A stretch of 64,000 bases of DNA from Sphingobium sp. EM0848 (GTDB lineage: Bacteria; Pseudomonadota; Alphaproteobacteria; Sphingomonadales; Sphingomonadaceae). Shown in pieces: positions 21,564 to 31,884 of the stretch; the stretch's first letter is position 1, and each line of letters opens with the position of its first letter. The notes under the pieces are model-generated. The model saw only the letters and a list, made by a program, of their open reading frames with translations. It had not been told where the DNA came from and searched no databases. Location: positions 1-64,000 of the forward strand of contig NZ_JABXWB010000001.1 in assembly GCF_013375555.1 (NCBI RefSeq), written 5' to 3'. A program made the translations under genes and the position numbers.

Positions 21564-23234
21564 ATGCAGGGCGTGACATTGACAAGCCGCGCCACTGCCT
21601 TCGCCTGCGCCGCGGGGGCGCTGGTGTTCATTCTCTCGCTGGTCCTTGGCCAGGGGCAGGCGACGGACATGGCGGGCATCGGCCGCTCCCTCATCATCGC
21701 GATCCTGTGCGGAACGTTGAGCTGGGCCTCCGCGCGCCAGACCACCGCCAGCGCCATCGACCGCGCGACTGAACGGTTGCTGGACGCCGCCCATGGCGAT
21801 CTGCAATCGGCCATCCCGCAGGATATCGGACAGGAATTGCCCGATCTGTCCGTGGCGATGGAAAGCCTGTTCAGTCAGGTACGGACCAATCTTGACCATG
21901 TGCAGGCACTGGCCCTGTTCGACCCGGTGACGGGTCTGGCCAATCGCACCAGCTTTTGCCGTCAGGTCGAACGCATGTTGGCGGATCGCAGCGAGGAAGG
22001 GCTGGCCGCGCTGTTCTTCATCGATCTGGACGGGTTCAAGGGCGTCAACGACACGCTGGGCCATGCGGCAGGCGACCAGTTGCTGGCGCGCGTCGCCGGG
22101 CGCCTGCGGGAGGTTGCCATGGCGCAGGCCAGCGCAGGCGTCGGCGATGCCCTGATCGGTCGCCTTGCGGGCGATGAGTTCACCTTGTTCGTGCCCGTCA
22201 TGGCCGACCGGGAGGTCGCCTGGCGGATCGCCCGTGCCATCCGGTTCGCGCTGGGCGAGCGTTTTGATCTTGGCAGCCAGCATGTCGATCTGGGCGCGTC
22301 GATTGGTATTGCCTGCTATCCCGAACATGGCGACACGCTGCCCGCGCTGTTGCGCTCGGCGGATATCGCCATGTATCATGCCAAGCATCAGGGGCGGAAC
22401 CGGGCCGAAATGTTCACTGCGGAACTGGCGCTGGAAGCCGCCGACCGCGCCGAGTTGGAACGCGATTTGCTGCTGGGACTTCAGCGCGACGAGTTCCTGC
22501 TGGAATTTCAGCCGCAGATCGAGATCGGCACGGGGCGCGCCGTCACGGCGGAGGCGTTGGTGCGCTGGGCGCATCCGGAGCGTGATCTGGTGATGCCCGG
22601 CTCCTTCGTTTCCGTGGCCGAGGAAAGCGGCGCCATCGTGGCGCTGGGCGACTGGGTGATGAGCCGGGTGTGCGAGACGGCGGCACGCTGGGCGCAGGCG
22701 GGTGTTGCCCAGCGCATCGCCATCAATATTTCCTCGCGCGAACTGGGGCAGGCCGATTTCTTCATGCGGCTGCGCCACGCCATCGACGCGCACCGGACGC
22801 CGCTGACCATGCTGGAGCTGGAGATCACGGAATCGCTGGCCATGGAGATGAAGCCGCCCATCCGCGACCAGTTCCGCGCGTTGCGAAGGGATGGGGTGCG
22901 CATTGCGATTGACGATTTCGGAACGGGCTACTCCAACCTGTCCCGCCTGCGCGATCTGCCGGTGGATCGGGTGAAGATTGACCGCAGTCTGGTGCGCGAC
23001 ATTGCCGTGTCCGCCGAGGCGCGGACGATTTGCGGCGCCGTGGTCGGGCTGATCCAGGGGCTGGGCATGGAGGTGGTGGTCGAGGGTGTGGAAACCGAGG
23101 CGCAGATGGAGATGCTCCGCGTCATCGGCTGTTCGCTGTTTCAGGGCTATCATCTGGCGCGGCCCACGGGGGAGGCGGATTATCTCGCCCGTTTCGCCGC
23201 GCCCATGGTGCTGCCGGAGCGCCGCTCGATCTAA
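21564..23234 (+). CDS. Membrane GGDEF-EAL cyclic-di-GMP protein
   Basis: 556-residue protein with two N-terminal transmembrane helices (about 11-30 and 40-57), a GGDEF domain and an EAL domain. The active-site motif is AGDEF (202-206), so the first Gly is replaced; no RxxD inhibitory site precedes it. The phosphodiesterase part keeps EAL (330-332), DDFGTG and KIDRSLV, and looks catalytically intact. It probably hydrolyses c-di-GMP, with the cyclase half either weakly active or regulatory. GGGAGG precedes the ATG. Convergent with dapE. Confidence 0.93.
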   Translation: MQGVTLTSRATAFACAAGALVFILSLVLGQGQATDMAGIGRSLIIAILCGTLSWASARQTTASAIDRATERLLDAAHGDLQSAIPQDIGQELPDLSVAMESLFSQVRTNLDHVQALALFDPVTGLANRTSFCRQVERMLADRSEEGLAALFFIDLDGFKGVNDTLGHAAGDQLLARVAGRLREVAMAQASAGVGDALIGRLAGDEFTLFVPVMADREVAWRIARAIRFALGERFDLGSQHVDLGASIGIACYPEHGDTLPALLRSADIAMYHAKHQGRNRAEMFTAELALEAADRAELERDLLLGLQRDEFLLEFQPQIEIGTGRAVTAEALVRWAHPERDLVMPGSFVSVAEESGAIVALGDWVMSRVCETAARWAQAGVAQRIAINISSRELGQADFFMRLRHAIDAHRTPLTMLELEITESLAMEMKPPIRDQFRALRRDGVRIAIDDFGTGYSNLSRLRDLPVDRVKIDRSLVRDIAVSAEARTICGAVVGLIQGLGMEVVVEGVETEAQMEMLRVIGCSLFQGYHLARPTGEADYLARFAAPMVLPERRSI

Positions 23235-23239
23235 GCCTT

Positions 23240-24382
23240 TCAGCCCTTGAGGGCGCCTGTCGTCACCAGCCGGTAGATTTCCGTGAGATTGACAAGGTCG
23301 GCCAGCGCCACGGCCTCGTCCAGCTTGTGCATCGTTGCATTGTTGAGCCCGAACTCCACCACGGGGCAGAGGCGCGAAAGGAAGCGCGCGTCGGACGTGC
23401 CGCCGGTGGTCGACAGTTCCGCCTCCACGCCCGTCACTTCGCGGATGGCATCTGAGACCAGAGCGGACAGGGGGCCGGGTTCGGTCAGGAAAGGCTCGCC
23501 ACTGATCTTCGCTTCCACCGTGCCGCCTTCGGCCGCGGCGATGGCGGTGATGCGCTCGACCAGTCCGGCGCCGCTATGCTCATTGTTGAAGCGGATCGAG
23601 ATGCGCGCCTGCGCGGCGGCGGGGATGACGTTGGTGGTGGGGTTGCCGACATCCAGATTGGTGATCTCGATATTGCTGGCCTGGAACCAGTCATTGCCCT
23701 CGTCCAGCACGATGGCGTCGATAGCGGAAAGGATGCGGACAAGGCGCGGGATCGGATTGTCGGCGAGGTGCGGATAGGCGACGTGGCCCTGCACGCCCTC
23801 GACGTTGATCCACATGTTGACCGAACCCCGGCGGCCGATCTTGATGACGTCGCCCAGTCGCTGGGAAGAGGTCGGCTCGCCCACCAGGCATAGGTCGGGG
23901 CGCAGGCCGTGAGCGGCCATGCGGTCCATGAGCGCCAGCGTGCCGTACACCGCCGCGCCTTCCTCATCGCCGGTGATGATCAGGCTGATCGTGCCGGGCA
24001 GATTGTCGGGCAGGCCATGGAGCGCCGCGACATAGGCGGCGATGGCGCCCTTCATGTCGACCGCGCCGCGCCCGTAGAGGAGTTCGCCGCGTTTTTCCGG
24101 CTGGAACGGGTCGCTGGCCCAGCCATTGCCCGGCGGCACTACATCCAGATGCCCGGCAAAGGCGAAATGGGGACCGGGGCCGGTTGTCCGCCATGCGAGG
24201 AGGTTTTCCACCGGGCCATCGGGCGCCTCGCCAGTCACGAAGCGGTCGACGGTGAAGCCGAGCGGTTTCAGCATCGCTTCCAGCACCGCGAAAACCTCTC
24301 CCGTGGCGGGCGTGATGGAGGGGGCGGCGATCAGCTTTTCGGTCAGGCTGATCGGGTCGGCTTCGATGCTGGTTATGGTCAT
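23240..24382 (-). CDS. dapE: Succinyl-diaminopimelate desuccinylase
   Basis: Zinc hydrolase of the M20 family that makes LL-diaminopimelate for lysine and peptidoglycan. The 380-residue protein has AFAGHLDVVPPG (first metal ligand), GRGAVDMKG, TGDEEGAA (catalytic Glu and metal ligand) and the dimerisation-domain segment RRGSVNMWI. Length is normal. It lies 5 bases from the convergent GGDEF-EAL gene. Its upstream region carries a 24-base direct repeat. Confidence 0.96.
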   Translation of the reverse strand: MTITSIEADPISLTEKLIAAPSITPATGEVFAVLEAMLKPLGFTVDRFVTGEAPDGPVENLLAWRTTGPGPHFAFAGHLDVVPPGNGWASDPFQPEKRGELLYGRGAVDMKGAIAAYVAALHGLPDNLPGTISLIITGDEEGAAVYGTLALMDRMAAHGLRPDLCLVGEPTSSQRLGDVIKIGRRGSVNMWINVEGVQGHVAYPHLADNPIPRLVRILSAIDAIVLDEGNDWFQASNIEITNLDVGNPTTNVIPAAAQARISIRFNNEHSGAGLVERITAIAAAEGGTVEAKISGEPFLTEPGPLSALVSDAIREVTGVEAELSTTGGTSDARFLSRLCPVVEFGLNNATMHKLDEAVALADLVNLTEIYRLVTTGALKG

Positions 24383-24396
24383 CGGCTTGCGTTAGA

Positions 24397-24476
24397 GCAT
24401 TTTGAAGTCGGCTGGAACAGTCGACGGCTCGCAAAATGCGGCAGCAGGCCATGCATTTTGAAGTCGGCTGGAACAG
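24397..24476. repeat. 24-base direct repeat with inverted half in between
   Basis: An identical 24-base sequence starting GCATTTTGAAGTCGGC occurs at 24397-24420 and 24453-24476. Between them, at 24432-24439, lies CAAAATGC, the inverse of the repeat's first eight bases, so alternative hairpins are possible. The element sits in the 114-base gap between dapE and the methyltransferase gene, and does not code. Confidence 0.9.
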
Positions 24477-24496
24477 CGTCGGTCACGAAGGTCGAT

Positions 24497-25243
24497 CTAG
24501 ATGCGGCCTGCGCGGAGGGAGAGGGGCCAGATGATCTGGCGGGGAACATCGGGATCGCCCCATGCTTCCCCCAGATTCAGGGCGAAGCTTTCCACGGGGG
24601 TGCGGCCCAGCGCTTTCCGCGCGGCCCTGACCGCCGACCATGTGCGGACATAGCCGATCACATCCTCCAGCCGCCATGCGACTTCGATTGTCATGGGCGG
24701 CAGGGTGATCTCGCGGAAGGGAAAGGGCAGGTTGCGATAGCCTTCCTCCACATGGCGGCGTTCCGGCGGCCAATAGGGGGCGATAACCTTCTTGTAGAAA
24801 TGCTGGACGATGGGGTCGACATCGCCCTCCACATGCCAGAGGCCGTAGGTGATGAGCGCCAGTACGGCGTTCGGGCGGGCGACGCGCCGGGCTTCGGCAT
24901 AGAAGGCGTCGAGGTCGAGCCAATGGGCGGCCTGTGCGACGGTGATGAGGTCCACGCCGGCGTCGGGAAGGCCGCTTTGTTCCGCAAGGGCGGTGCGGTA
25001 GTGGACGTGGGGGTGGGGCTGCGCTTCCGCGATCTGGGCAGCGCTGGCGTCGGTGGCTTCCACCCTGTCGAAACGCTCGGCCAACAGCACCGAAAGCTGG
25101 CCGTTGCCGCAGCCGCAGTCGAGTGCGAACCCATGGCCGGGGCTGATCGCGGCAAGCTCATCGATCAGACGCATGGGATAGGTCGGTCGATGGGTGGCGT
25201 AACCGGCCGACCCTTCCGAGAAATGGTCCTTGAAATTCGTCAC
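24497..25243 (-). CDS. Class I SAM-dependent methyltransferase
   Basis: 248-residue cytoplasmic methyltransferase (methyltransferase-11-like). Motif I reads ALDCGCGNGQLS (40-51), motif II region VEATDAS, and a characteristic QAAHWLDLDAFYAEARRV follows. I chose GTG at 25243, which overlaps the preceding stop in GTGA and gives the usual N-terminus TNFKDHFSEG; a longer ATG reading from 25279 overlaps the upstream gene. The substrate is unknown. Translationally coupled to the dioxygenase-rhodanese gene. Confidence 0.85.
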   Translation of the reverse strand: MTNFKDHFSEGSAGYATHRPTYPMRLIDELAAISPGHGFALDCGCGNGQLSVLLAERFDRVEATDASAAQIAEAQPHPHVHYRTALAEQSGLPDAGVDLITVAQAAHWLDLDAFYAEARRVARPNAVLALITYGLWHVEGDVDPIVQHFYKKVIAPYWPPERRHVEEGYRNLPFPFREITLPPMTIEVAWRLEDVIGYVRTWSAVRAARKALGRTPVESFALNLGEAWGDPDVPRQIIWPLSLRAGRI

Positions 25244-26277
25244 GCCGCGCTTTCGAGAGGATTTCCCTTCTCGCGCCATGCCGCCATGCCGCCGTCCAGC
25301 GCGGTGGCGCGGGCAAAGCCCAGTTCGTGCAGCGTCGCGGCGGCCAGCGTCGAGATCTTGCCGAGTTCGCAGACGGTCAGCACTTCGACGCTGGGGTCGG
25401 GCAGCACGTCGTTGACGCGCAGTTCGAGTTGGCCGCGCGGCAGGTGGATCGCGCCGGGCACATGGCCGGCGGTAAAGGCCTCCTTTTCCCGCACGTCGAG
25501 GATCACAAAGTCATTGGCCCGGATGTCGAGGCGGCGAAGCAGTTCGTCCATCGCCATGAAGGGGACCCTGGCGCCCGCTTCCCCCAGCAATTGGCGCACC
25601 GTTTTGCCACCCGACATGTTGGTGCGCAGCGCTTCGGTGAGATGGGTGGGGGCGGAAAGGTTGAGGCTGTTCATCATCGTGACGAACGCGGCTTGTTCGG
25701 TCTGGGCGAGGCGGGGGTTGTTGGCCCGTTCCTGGCCGATGGTGGAGCTTTCGCGGCCCTTATAGTCATGGGCGGGGAAGATCAGCGTGTCGTCGGGCAG
25801 GTTCAGCAGCTTGTGGAACAGGCTGTCATGCAGTTGCGCGGGGTCGCCGCTGGGCAGGTCGCTGCGGCCGGTGCCGCCGATCAGCAGCGTGTCGCCGGTG
25901 AACAGCCGGTCCTCGACATGGATCGCCATGGAATCGCGGGTGTGGCCAGGCGTGTGGAGGATGTGCATGCGCATATCGCCCAAGGGTAGCGAATGGCCAT
26001 CCTCGACATGCAGGTCGACATAGGGGGCGGGCGAGAAGCGATGCATGACGATGGGAGCGTGGAGCACCTCTCGCAAGGCCCGCGCACCGGAGAAATGATC
26101 GGCATGGGTGTGCGTGTCGATAATGTAGCGGACGCGCAGGCCCTGTTTGTTGACCTCCCCCAGATAGCGATCGACCAGATCCAGCGCCGGGTCGATGATG
26201 GCCGCGGCGCAGCAGCTTTCATTGGCGATGATATAGGATTTGCATCCCTCGCCATCCTTGAAGACCGCGAAGAACAT
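25240..26277 (-). CDS. Persulfide dioxygenase-rhodanese fusion
   Basis: 345-residue fusion of an ETHE1-type persulfide dioxygenase (about 1-205) and a rhodanese domain (about 235-340). The dioxygenase keeps HTHADH (56-61), TPGHTRDS with His112, FTGDTLLIGGTGRSD with Asp129 and PAHDYKGR with His170, the mononuclear iron site of this group. The rhodanese has its Cys303 in CELGKIS. Together these handle glutathione persulfide and sulfane sulfur during sulfide detoxification. It starts 5 bases after the peroxiredoxin stop and overlaps the methyltransferase start. Confidence 0.93.
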   Translation of the reverse strand: MFFAVFKDGEGCKSYIIANESCCAAAIIDPALDLVDRYLGEVNKQGLRVRYIIDTHTHADHFSGARALREVLHAPIVMHRFSPAPYVDLHVEDGHSLPLGDMRMHILHTPGHTRDSMAIHVEDRLFTGDTLLIGGTGRSDLPSGDPAQLHDSLFHKLLNLPDDTLIFPAHDYKGRESSTIGQERANNPRLAQTEQAAFVTMMNSLNLSAPTHLTEALRTNMSGGKTVRQLLGEAGARVPFMAMDELLRRLDIRANDFVILDVREKEAFTAGHVPGAIHLPRGQLELRVNDVLPDPSVEVLTVCELGKISTLAAATLHELGFARATALDGGMAAWREKGNPLESAA

Positions 26278-26282
26278 CGCCG

Positions 26283-26945
26283 TCAGTCCTGCGGCTGTGG
26301 AACGACGCGCATATAGGGGGTGACGCTGTTCCAGCCTTCGGGAAAACGCTCTTTCGCCTCCTCGTCGGAGACGGAGGGGACGATGATGACATCCTCGCCC
26401 CATTTCCAGTTCACCGGGGTCGCGACCTTGTGCTTGGCGGTGAGCTGGCAGCTGTCGAGCAGGCGCAGCACCTCGTCGAAATTGCGGCCGCTGCTCATGG
26501 GATAGCTCAACATTGCCTTGATGAGCTTGTCGGGGCCGATCAGGTAGACGGTGCGGACGGTCTGGTTGTCGGCGGCGGTGCGGCCTTCGGAGCTGTCGCC
26601 GGCGCTGGCGGGCAGCATCTCATAGGCCTGGGCGACTTTCAGGTCCTTGTCGCCGATGATGGGGTAGGCGACCTCGCCGCCGGTCGCGGCCTTGATGTCG
26701 GCCAGCCAGCGCTCATGATTGCCCACCGGGTCGACCGACAGGCCGATCACCTTGCAGTTGCGGCTGGCGAATTCCGGTTCCAGCCGGGCGAGATAGCCCA
26801 GTTCCGTCGTGCAGACGGGCGTGAAATCCTTGGGGTGAGAGAAAAGGATGCCCCAGCTGTCGCCCAGCCAGTCGTGAAAGCGGATGGGGCCTTGCGTGGT
26901 TTCAGCGATGAAGTCGGGGGCCTTGCTGCCGATCGAGAGCGTCAT
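26283..26945 (-). CDS. 1-Cys peroxiredoxin (Prx6 type)
   Basis: 220-residue thiol peroxidase of the AhpC/Prx6 group that reduces hydrogen peroxide and organic peroxides. The peroxidatic Cys45 lies in DFTPVCTTE; the long C-terminal extension (NWKWGEDVIIVPSVS) is typical of Prx6. No obvious resolving cysteine in the standard 2-Cys position. The ATG at 26945 was chosen because family homology begins there. It is first in the order peroxiredoxin, persulfide dioxygenase-rhodanese, methyltransferase. Confidence 0.95.
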   Translation of the reverse strand: MTLSIGSKAPDFIAETTQGPIRFHDWLGDSWGILFSHPKDFTPVCTTELGYLARLEPEFASRNCKVIGLSVDPVGNHERWLADIKAATGGEVAYPIIGDKDLKVAQAYEMLPASAGDSSEGRTAADNQTVRTVYLIGPDKLIKAMLSYPMSSGRNFDEVLRLLDSCQLTAKHKVATPVNWKWGEDVIIVPSVSDEEAKERFPEGWNSVTPYMRVVPQPQD

Positions 26946-27018
26946 GAATCCCTCCCAGTGAGTCGCGCCGCATGGGAAGCGGGCGGCGAAATCTACCATG
27001 GCAGACAGAGGGTGGCGA

Positions 27019-28290
27019 TTATTTCCTGCCGTCCAGCGTTTCCACCGATCCGGTGCCGGGCGGCTCGTTCTTCATCGCAAGGGCGACCTGTTCGACGGCG
27101 GCCATGACGCGCAATATGTTGCCGCCGGCGAGCCTGGCGATATTGGCGTCGCTCCAGCCGCGCTTCATCAGTTCAGCGAGCAACGCCGGATAGGTCTCGA
27201 CGCCGCCAAGGCCGTCCGGCAGCGCGCCGATGCCGTCGAAATCGCTGCCGATGCCAACATGATCGACGCCGGCGACCTGCACGATATGGTCGATATGGTC
27301 GGCCACGTCAGCGATCGCGACCGGCGGGGCGGGGTTGGCCTTGTCCCAGGCGGCAAGGGCTGCTTTGGCGCCTTCCGGGTCCCCTATATGCAGGCCGCCA
27401 AAGGGCGGGGCGTTGTTGCGCGCGACTTCCGCGCTGCGATTGGCGCTCCAGATGCGGCGGGCTTCGGACACATATTGCGGGGCGAAGTTCACCATGATGA
27501 CGCCGCCATTGGCCGCGACCTGACGAAGCACTGCATCGGATACGTTACGCGGCGTGTCGCAAAGCGCACGGGCGTTGGAGTGGGAGAAGATCACAGGAGC
27601 TCTGGAGACGCGCAGGGTATCGAGCATCGTGCCTTCGCTGACATGGGAGAGGTCCACCAGCATGCCGAGGCGGTTGAGTTCATGCACCACCGCCTCCCCA
27701 AAGGGTGTGAGGCCGTCATGCTGCGGATTGTCGGTGGCGCTGTCGGCCCAGGCGATGGTGCGGGCATGGGTCAGGGTGAGATAGCCGGCGCCCAGATCCT
27801 TGTAGGCGCGCAGCACGGCGAGGCTGCCGTCGATCTGGCCGCCGCCTTCGACGCCGATCATGGAGGCTATGCGCCCGGCCCTGTGCGCCGCGCGGACCTG
27901 GCTCGCGGTGGTGGCGAGGGTGAAGCTGTCGGGATAGCGTACCGCAAGACCATGGACGAAGGCGATCTGTTCCAGCGTGTCCTTCACCTGTTGCAGTTCG
28001 GGCAGGTCGGCCGAAACCCAGACGGACCAGAACTGGCCGCCCAGACGACCGTTGCGAAGACGGGTGATGTCGGTGTGGAACTGCGCCGGGTCGAGCCGGT
28101 CGAGGTCCATGGTCCAGCGTTTGTCCTTCGCCTTTTCGGCAAGGGCTTCGGGCCAGTCATTATGGCCGTCGATGAGCGGGGTGGCCTTGAGGATCTTCGC
28201 GATGCGGGCGGCATAGGGGTCGGTCGCGGCCCAGGCAGGGACAGCGGCGGCGAGCAGCAGCGGCAGGGCCGCATGGCGAAGGGCGATCAT
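27019..28290 (-). CDS. Exported dipeptidase of family M19
   Basis: 423-residue renal-dipeptidase-like metallopeptidase with a signal peptide (1-22, ending PAWAA). Binuclear-zinc motifs: LIDGHNDWP, GVEGGGQI, DLSHVSEGT, FSHSNARAL and GIGSDFDGI. It hydrolyses dipeptides, possibly including D-amino-acid ones, in the periplasm. Length is normal. It lies about 70 bases upstream of the peroxiredoxin gene and may or may not share its transcript. Confidence 0.93.
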   Translation of the reverse strand: MIALRHAALPLLLAAAVPAWAATDPYAARIAKILKATPLIDGHNDWPEALAEKAKDKRWTMDLDRLDPAQFHTDITRLRNGRLGGQFWSVWVSADLPELQQVKDTLEQIAFVHGLAVRYPDSFTLATTASQVRAAHRAGRIASMIGVEGGGQIDGSLAVLRAYKDLGAGYLTLTHARTIAWADSATDNPQHDGLTPFGEAVVHELNRLGMLVDLSHVSEGTMLDTLRVSRAPVIFSHSNARALCDTPRNVSDAVLRQVAANGGVIMVNFAPQYVSEARRIWSANRSAEVARNNAPPFGGLHIGDPEGAKAALAAWDKANPAPPVAIADVADHIDHIVQVAGVDHVGIGSDFDGIGALPDGLGGVETYPALLAELMKRGWSDANIARLAGGNILRVMAAVEQVALAMKNEPPGTGSVETLDGRK

Positions 28291-28321
28291 GCAGGCGAGC
28301 CTATAGGGTTGATTTCCCGAG

Positions 28322-28663
28322 TCAATCGGGGCGGGTATAGGCGCCGTGACCGTCCGGAGGGATCAGCTCCTTTTCCCTGATCGTCAGCACCAAAGTCTCG
28401 AAGGCGGGTGAGGGGACGTCGCGCGTTTTTTCCGAGGTCAGGATGACGGTGCCGTTCCTTTCTCTCCATCGGCCCTCGGCGAACAGGTCGAGCGCGCCAT
28501 AGGCAAGATACCATTGAAAGCGGCCATTGGGGTCCAGAAGCAGTTCGGACCCCGTCTCCATCACGCCCTGAAGATAATAATGTCCGGCGCGTTCGGGCGA
28601 TTGGGCAAGCGCGGGGGCGGCAAGGAAGATGGTGAGAGGGAGCAGGGAGACAAGGATGCGCAT
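28322..28663 (-). CDS. Small exported protein of unknown function
   Basis: 113-residue protein with signal peptide (1-20, ending PALAQ) and a short beta-rich domain (GHYYLQGVMETGSELLLD, RFQWYLAYGALDLFAEGRW). No cysteines, so not disulfide-stabilised. No clear Shine-Dalgarno sequence precedes the ATG; TACACT only 7 bases upstream could be a -10 box giving a leaderless message. Lies 31 bases before the dipeptidase gene in the same direction. Family not recognised. Confidence 0.65.
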   Translation of the reverse strand: MRILVSLLPLTIFLAAPALAQSPERAGHYYLQGVMETGSELLLDPNGRFQWYLAYGALDLFAEGRWRERNGTVILTSEKTRDVPSPAFETLVLTIREKELIPPDGHGAYTRPD

Positions 28664-28812
28664 GGGGGGAAGTGTAGCATGGGAATCATCGCAAATCCTT
28701 CCCCTTGGCAGGATTGAGCAATCCTCCCTTCACCAAATATTCCAGGGCGGTTTTGGGGAGAGGCTGGAGGAGGGATCGCCGATATGTCCCTGATATGAGG
28801 CGATTTGGCGGG

Positions 28813-29277
28813 TTATGCCGAGGCGAAGGGAAGCAGCGCCTCATAGACCGGCAAGGGCGGCTTCCCCCGGACTGCTGCGCCGCAGCGCAGCAGAAAGGCA
28901 TGGCGCACGATCTCGGCCTGCTGTTCGAGGCCATAACGATGGAAGGGGCGGTCCGGCACGATGGCATAGCTGTAACGGCAGAAAGGGTGGCGCATCAGCG
29001 GCAGATACCATTTCCCGCCCCTTTGAGCCTGCCACACATGGGTCATTTCATGGATGAAATGACCCTGCAGGTGCAGCGGCCCGTCGCAGAAATCGGCGCA
29101 GAACAGATCGCTTTTCGGATGGAACCAGATATCGCCATCGGGCGCCATGGTGACGCCGCTGGGCTGGAAGGGCCACCATTTCCGGTGATGCAGCCGCACC
29201 CGCCCATAGTCGATCGCCCCCCCGAAGACCGAGCGGGCAAGGGCGATCTCCGCATCGGTCAGCGGGCGGCTGGTCAA
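28813..29277 (-). CDS. Putative HExxH zinc metalloprotein
   Basis: 154-residue protein with HEMTHVWQ (His76, Glu77, His80), a zincin-type zinc site, and a later Glu (GLEQQAEIVRHAFL) that could be the third ligand. No signal peptide. It resembles 'Vgr-related' small proteins of sphingomonads in my memory of the family. The only plausible start is TTG at 29277, which overlaps the PCu(A)C stop in TTGA, so translation is probably coupled. Protease activity is inferred from the motif only. Confidence 0.75.
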   Translation of the reverse strand: MTSRPLTDAEIALARSVFGGAIDYGRVRLHHRKWWPFQPSGVTMAPDGDIWFHPKSDLFCADFCDGPLHLQGHFIHEMTHVWQAQRGGKWYLPLMRHPFCRYSYAIVPDRPFHRYGLEQQAEIVRHAFLLRCGAAVRGKPPLPVYEALLPFASA

Positions 29278-29744
29278 TGCGCCTTGTGATCTTCGGGCTT
29301 GGGCGCGGGCGCTGCGGCGCCGGGTTTCTGGATGATCGCGTCGACCAGCAGGCGGTCGCCATTCGCCAGCAGGAAGGTCAGCGTCATCTTGCCCCGGCCG
29401 ATCGCCGTGTCGTTCACGCCCCAGATCATCAGATGCTTGCCGCCCGGCGCGAAGGCGACGGTCGACTTGGCGGGGATGTCGACGCTGGCGAGCGGCTTCA
29501 TGCTCATCTTGCCGGCCTGATCCACGCTCTCATGCATTTCGACCTTGAGCGCATAATCGGTGAGTACGCCGCGCAGCTGCGTCGCCGCATCGCCGCCATG
29601 GGCGACGAAATATCCAGCCGAGGGCGTATCTTTATTGGGGCTGAGGCGGACCCATGCCTGATCGACATAGGTGGGTGCAGGCTCGCCGCAGGAAGTGAGC
29701 GCGACGGCGCCGGAAAGAGCAATCAGGGGTAGAAATGCGCGCAT
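29274..29744 (-). CDS. PCu(A)C copper chaperone lipoprotein
   Basis: 156-residue periplasmic lipoprotein (lipobox LTSC, Cys19) of the PCu(A)C/DUF461 family, which delivers Cu(I) to cytochrome c oxidase. The copper motif is present: VEMHES, then KMSM, then GGKHLMIWG, giving the Met/His ligands. The C-terminal tail is Ala/Pro/His-rich (PEDHKAH). The ATG at 29744 starts the signal peptide. First gene of a two-gene unit with the HExxH protein. Confidence 0.92.
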   Translation of the reverse strand: MRAFLPLIALSGAVALTSCGEPAPTYVDQAWVRLSPNKDTPSAGYFVAHGGDAATQLRGVLTDYALKVEMHESVDQAGKMSMKPLASVDIPAKSTVAFAPGGKHLMIWGVNDTAIGRGKMTLTFLLANGDRLLVDAIIQKPGAAAPAPKPEDHKAH

Positions 29745-29806
29745 GGCCAAGGGCTTCCTCAAATGTCCCGTTTCCGGTCGTTTCGTAACGCTAATCATCG
29801 CAGCTT

Positions 29807-29834
29807 CTTGTGCCAAGCAAAAGCGCGCCTATAT
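29807..29834 (+). promoter_or_regulatory. Heat-shock (sigma32-type) promoter of dnaK
   Basis: CTTG (29807-29810), a 17-base spacer and CCTATAT (29828-29834) match the alphaproteobacterial RpoH consensus CTTG-N17-CYTATNT. The site is 88 bases upstream of the dnaK ATG. No CIRCE element is seen. Confidence 0.8.
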
Positions 29835-29922
29835 CCCTTGCGCAAACGCCCTTGCCTTGGCGCTTTCGTGAGGTATGGGGCCGTCAACCGCTGAATATGA
29901 TTTGGGGTTCAAAGAGGACAAG

Positions 29923-31821
<1,899 letters not shown>

Positions 31822-31832
31822 GCTGATGTACT

Positions 31833-31867
31833 TGCCCCGTCATGGCTGTCGTGGTCATGACGGGGCA
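31833..31867 (+). other. Perfect 12-bp hairpin between dnaK and dnaJ
   Basis: TGCCCCGTCATG (31833-31844) and CATGACGGGGCA (31856-31867) form a perfect stem with an 11-base loop. No T-run follows, so it is not a simple terminator. It could set the relative expression of dnaK and dnaJ by attenuation or by RNA processing. Confidence 0.85.
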
Positions 31868-31884
31868 GGGACGCCGGGGGCGAG

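Noticed and set aside
23240..24382. Idea that the repeat beside dapE belongs to a CRISPR array
   Set aside because: Only two copies, no regular spacers and no cas genes in the window.
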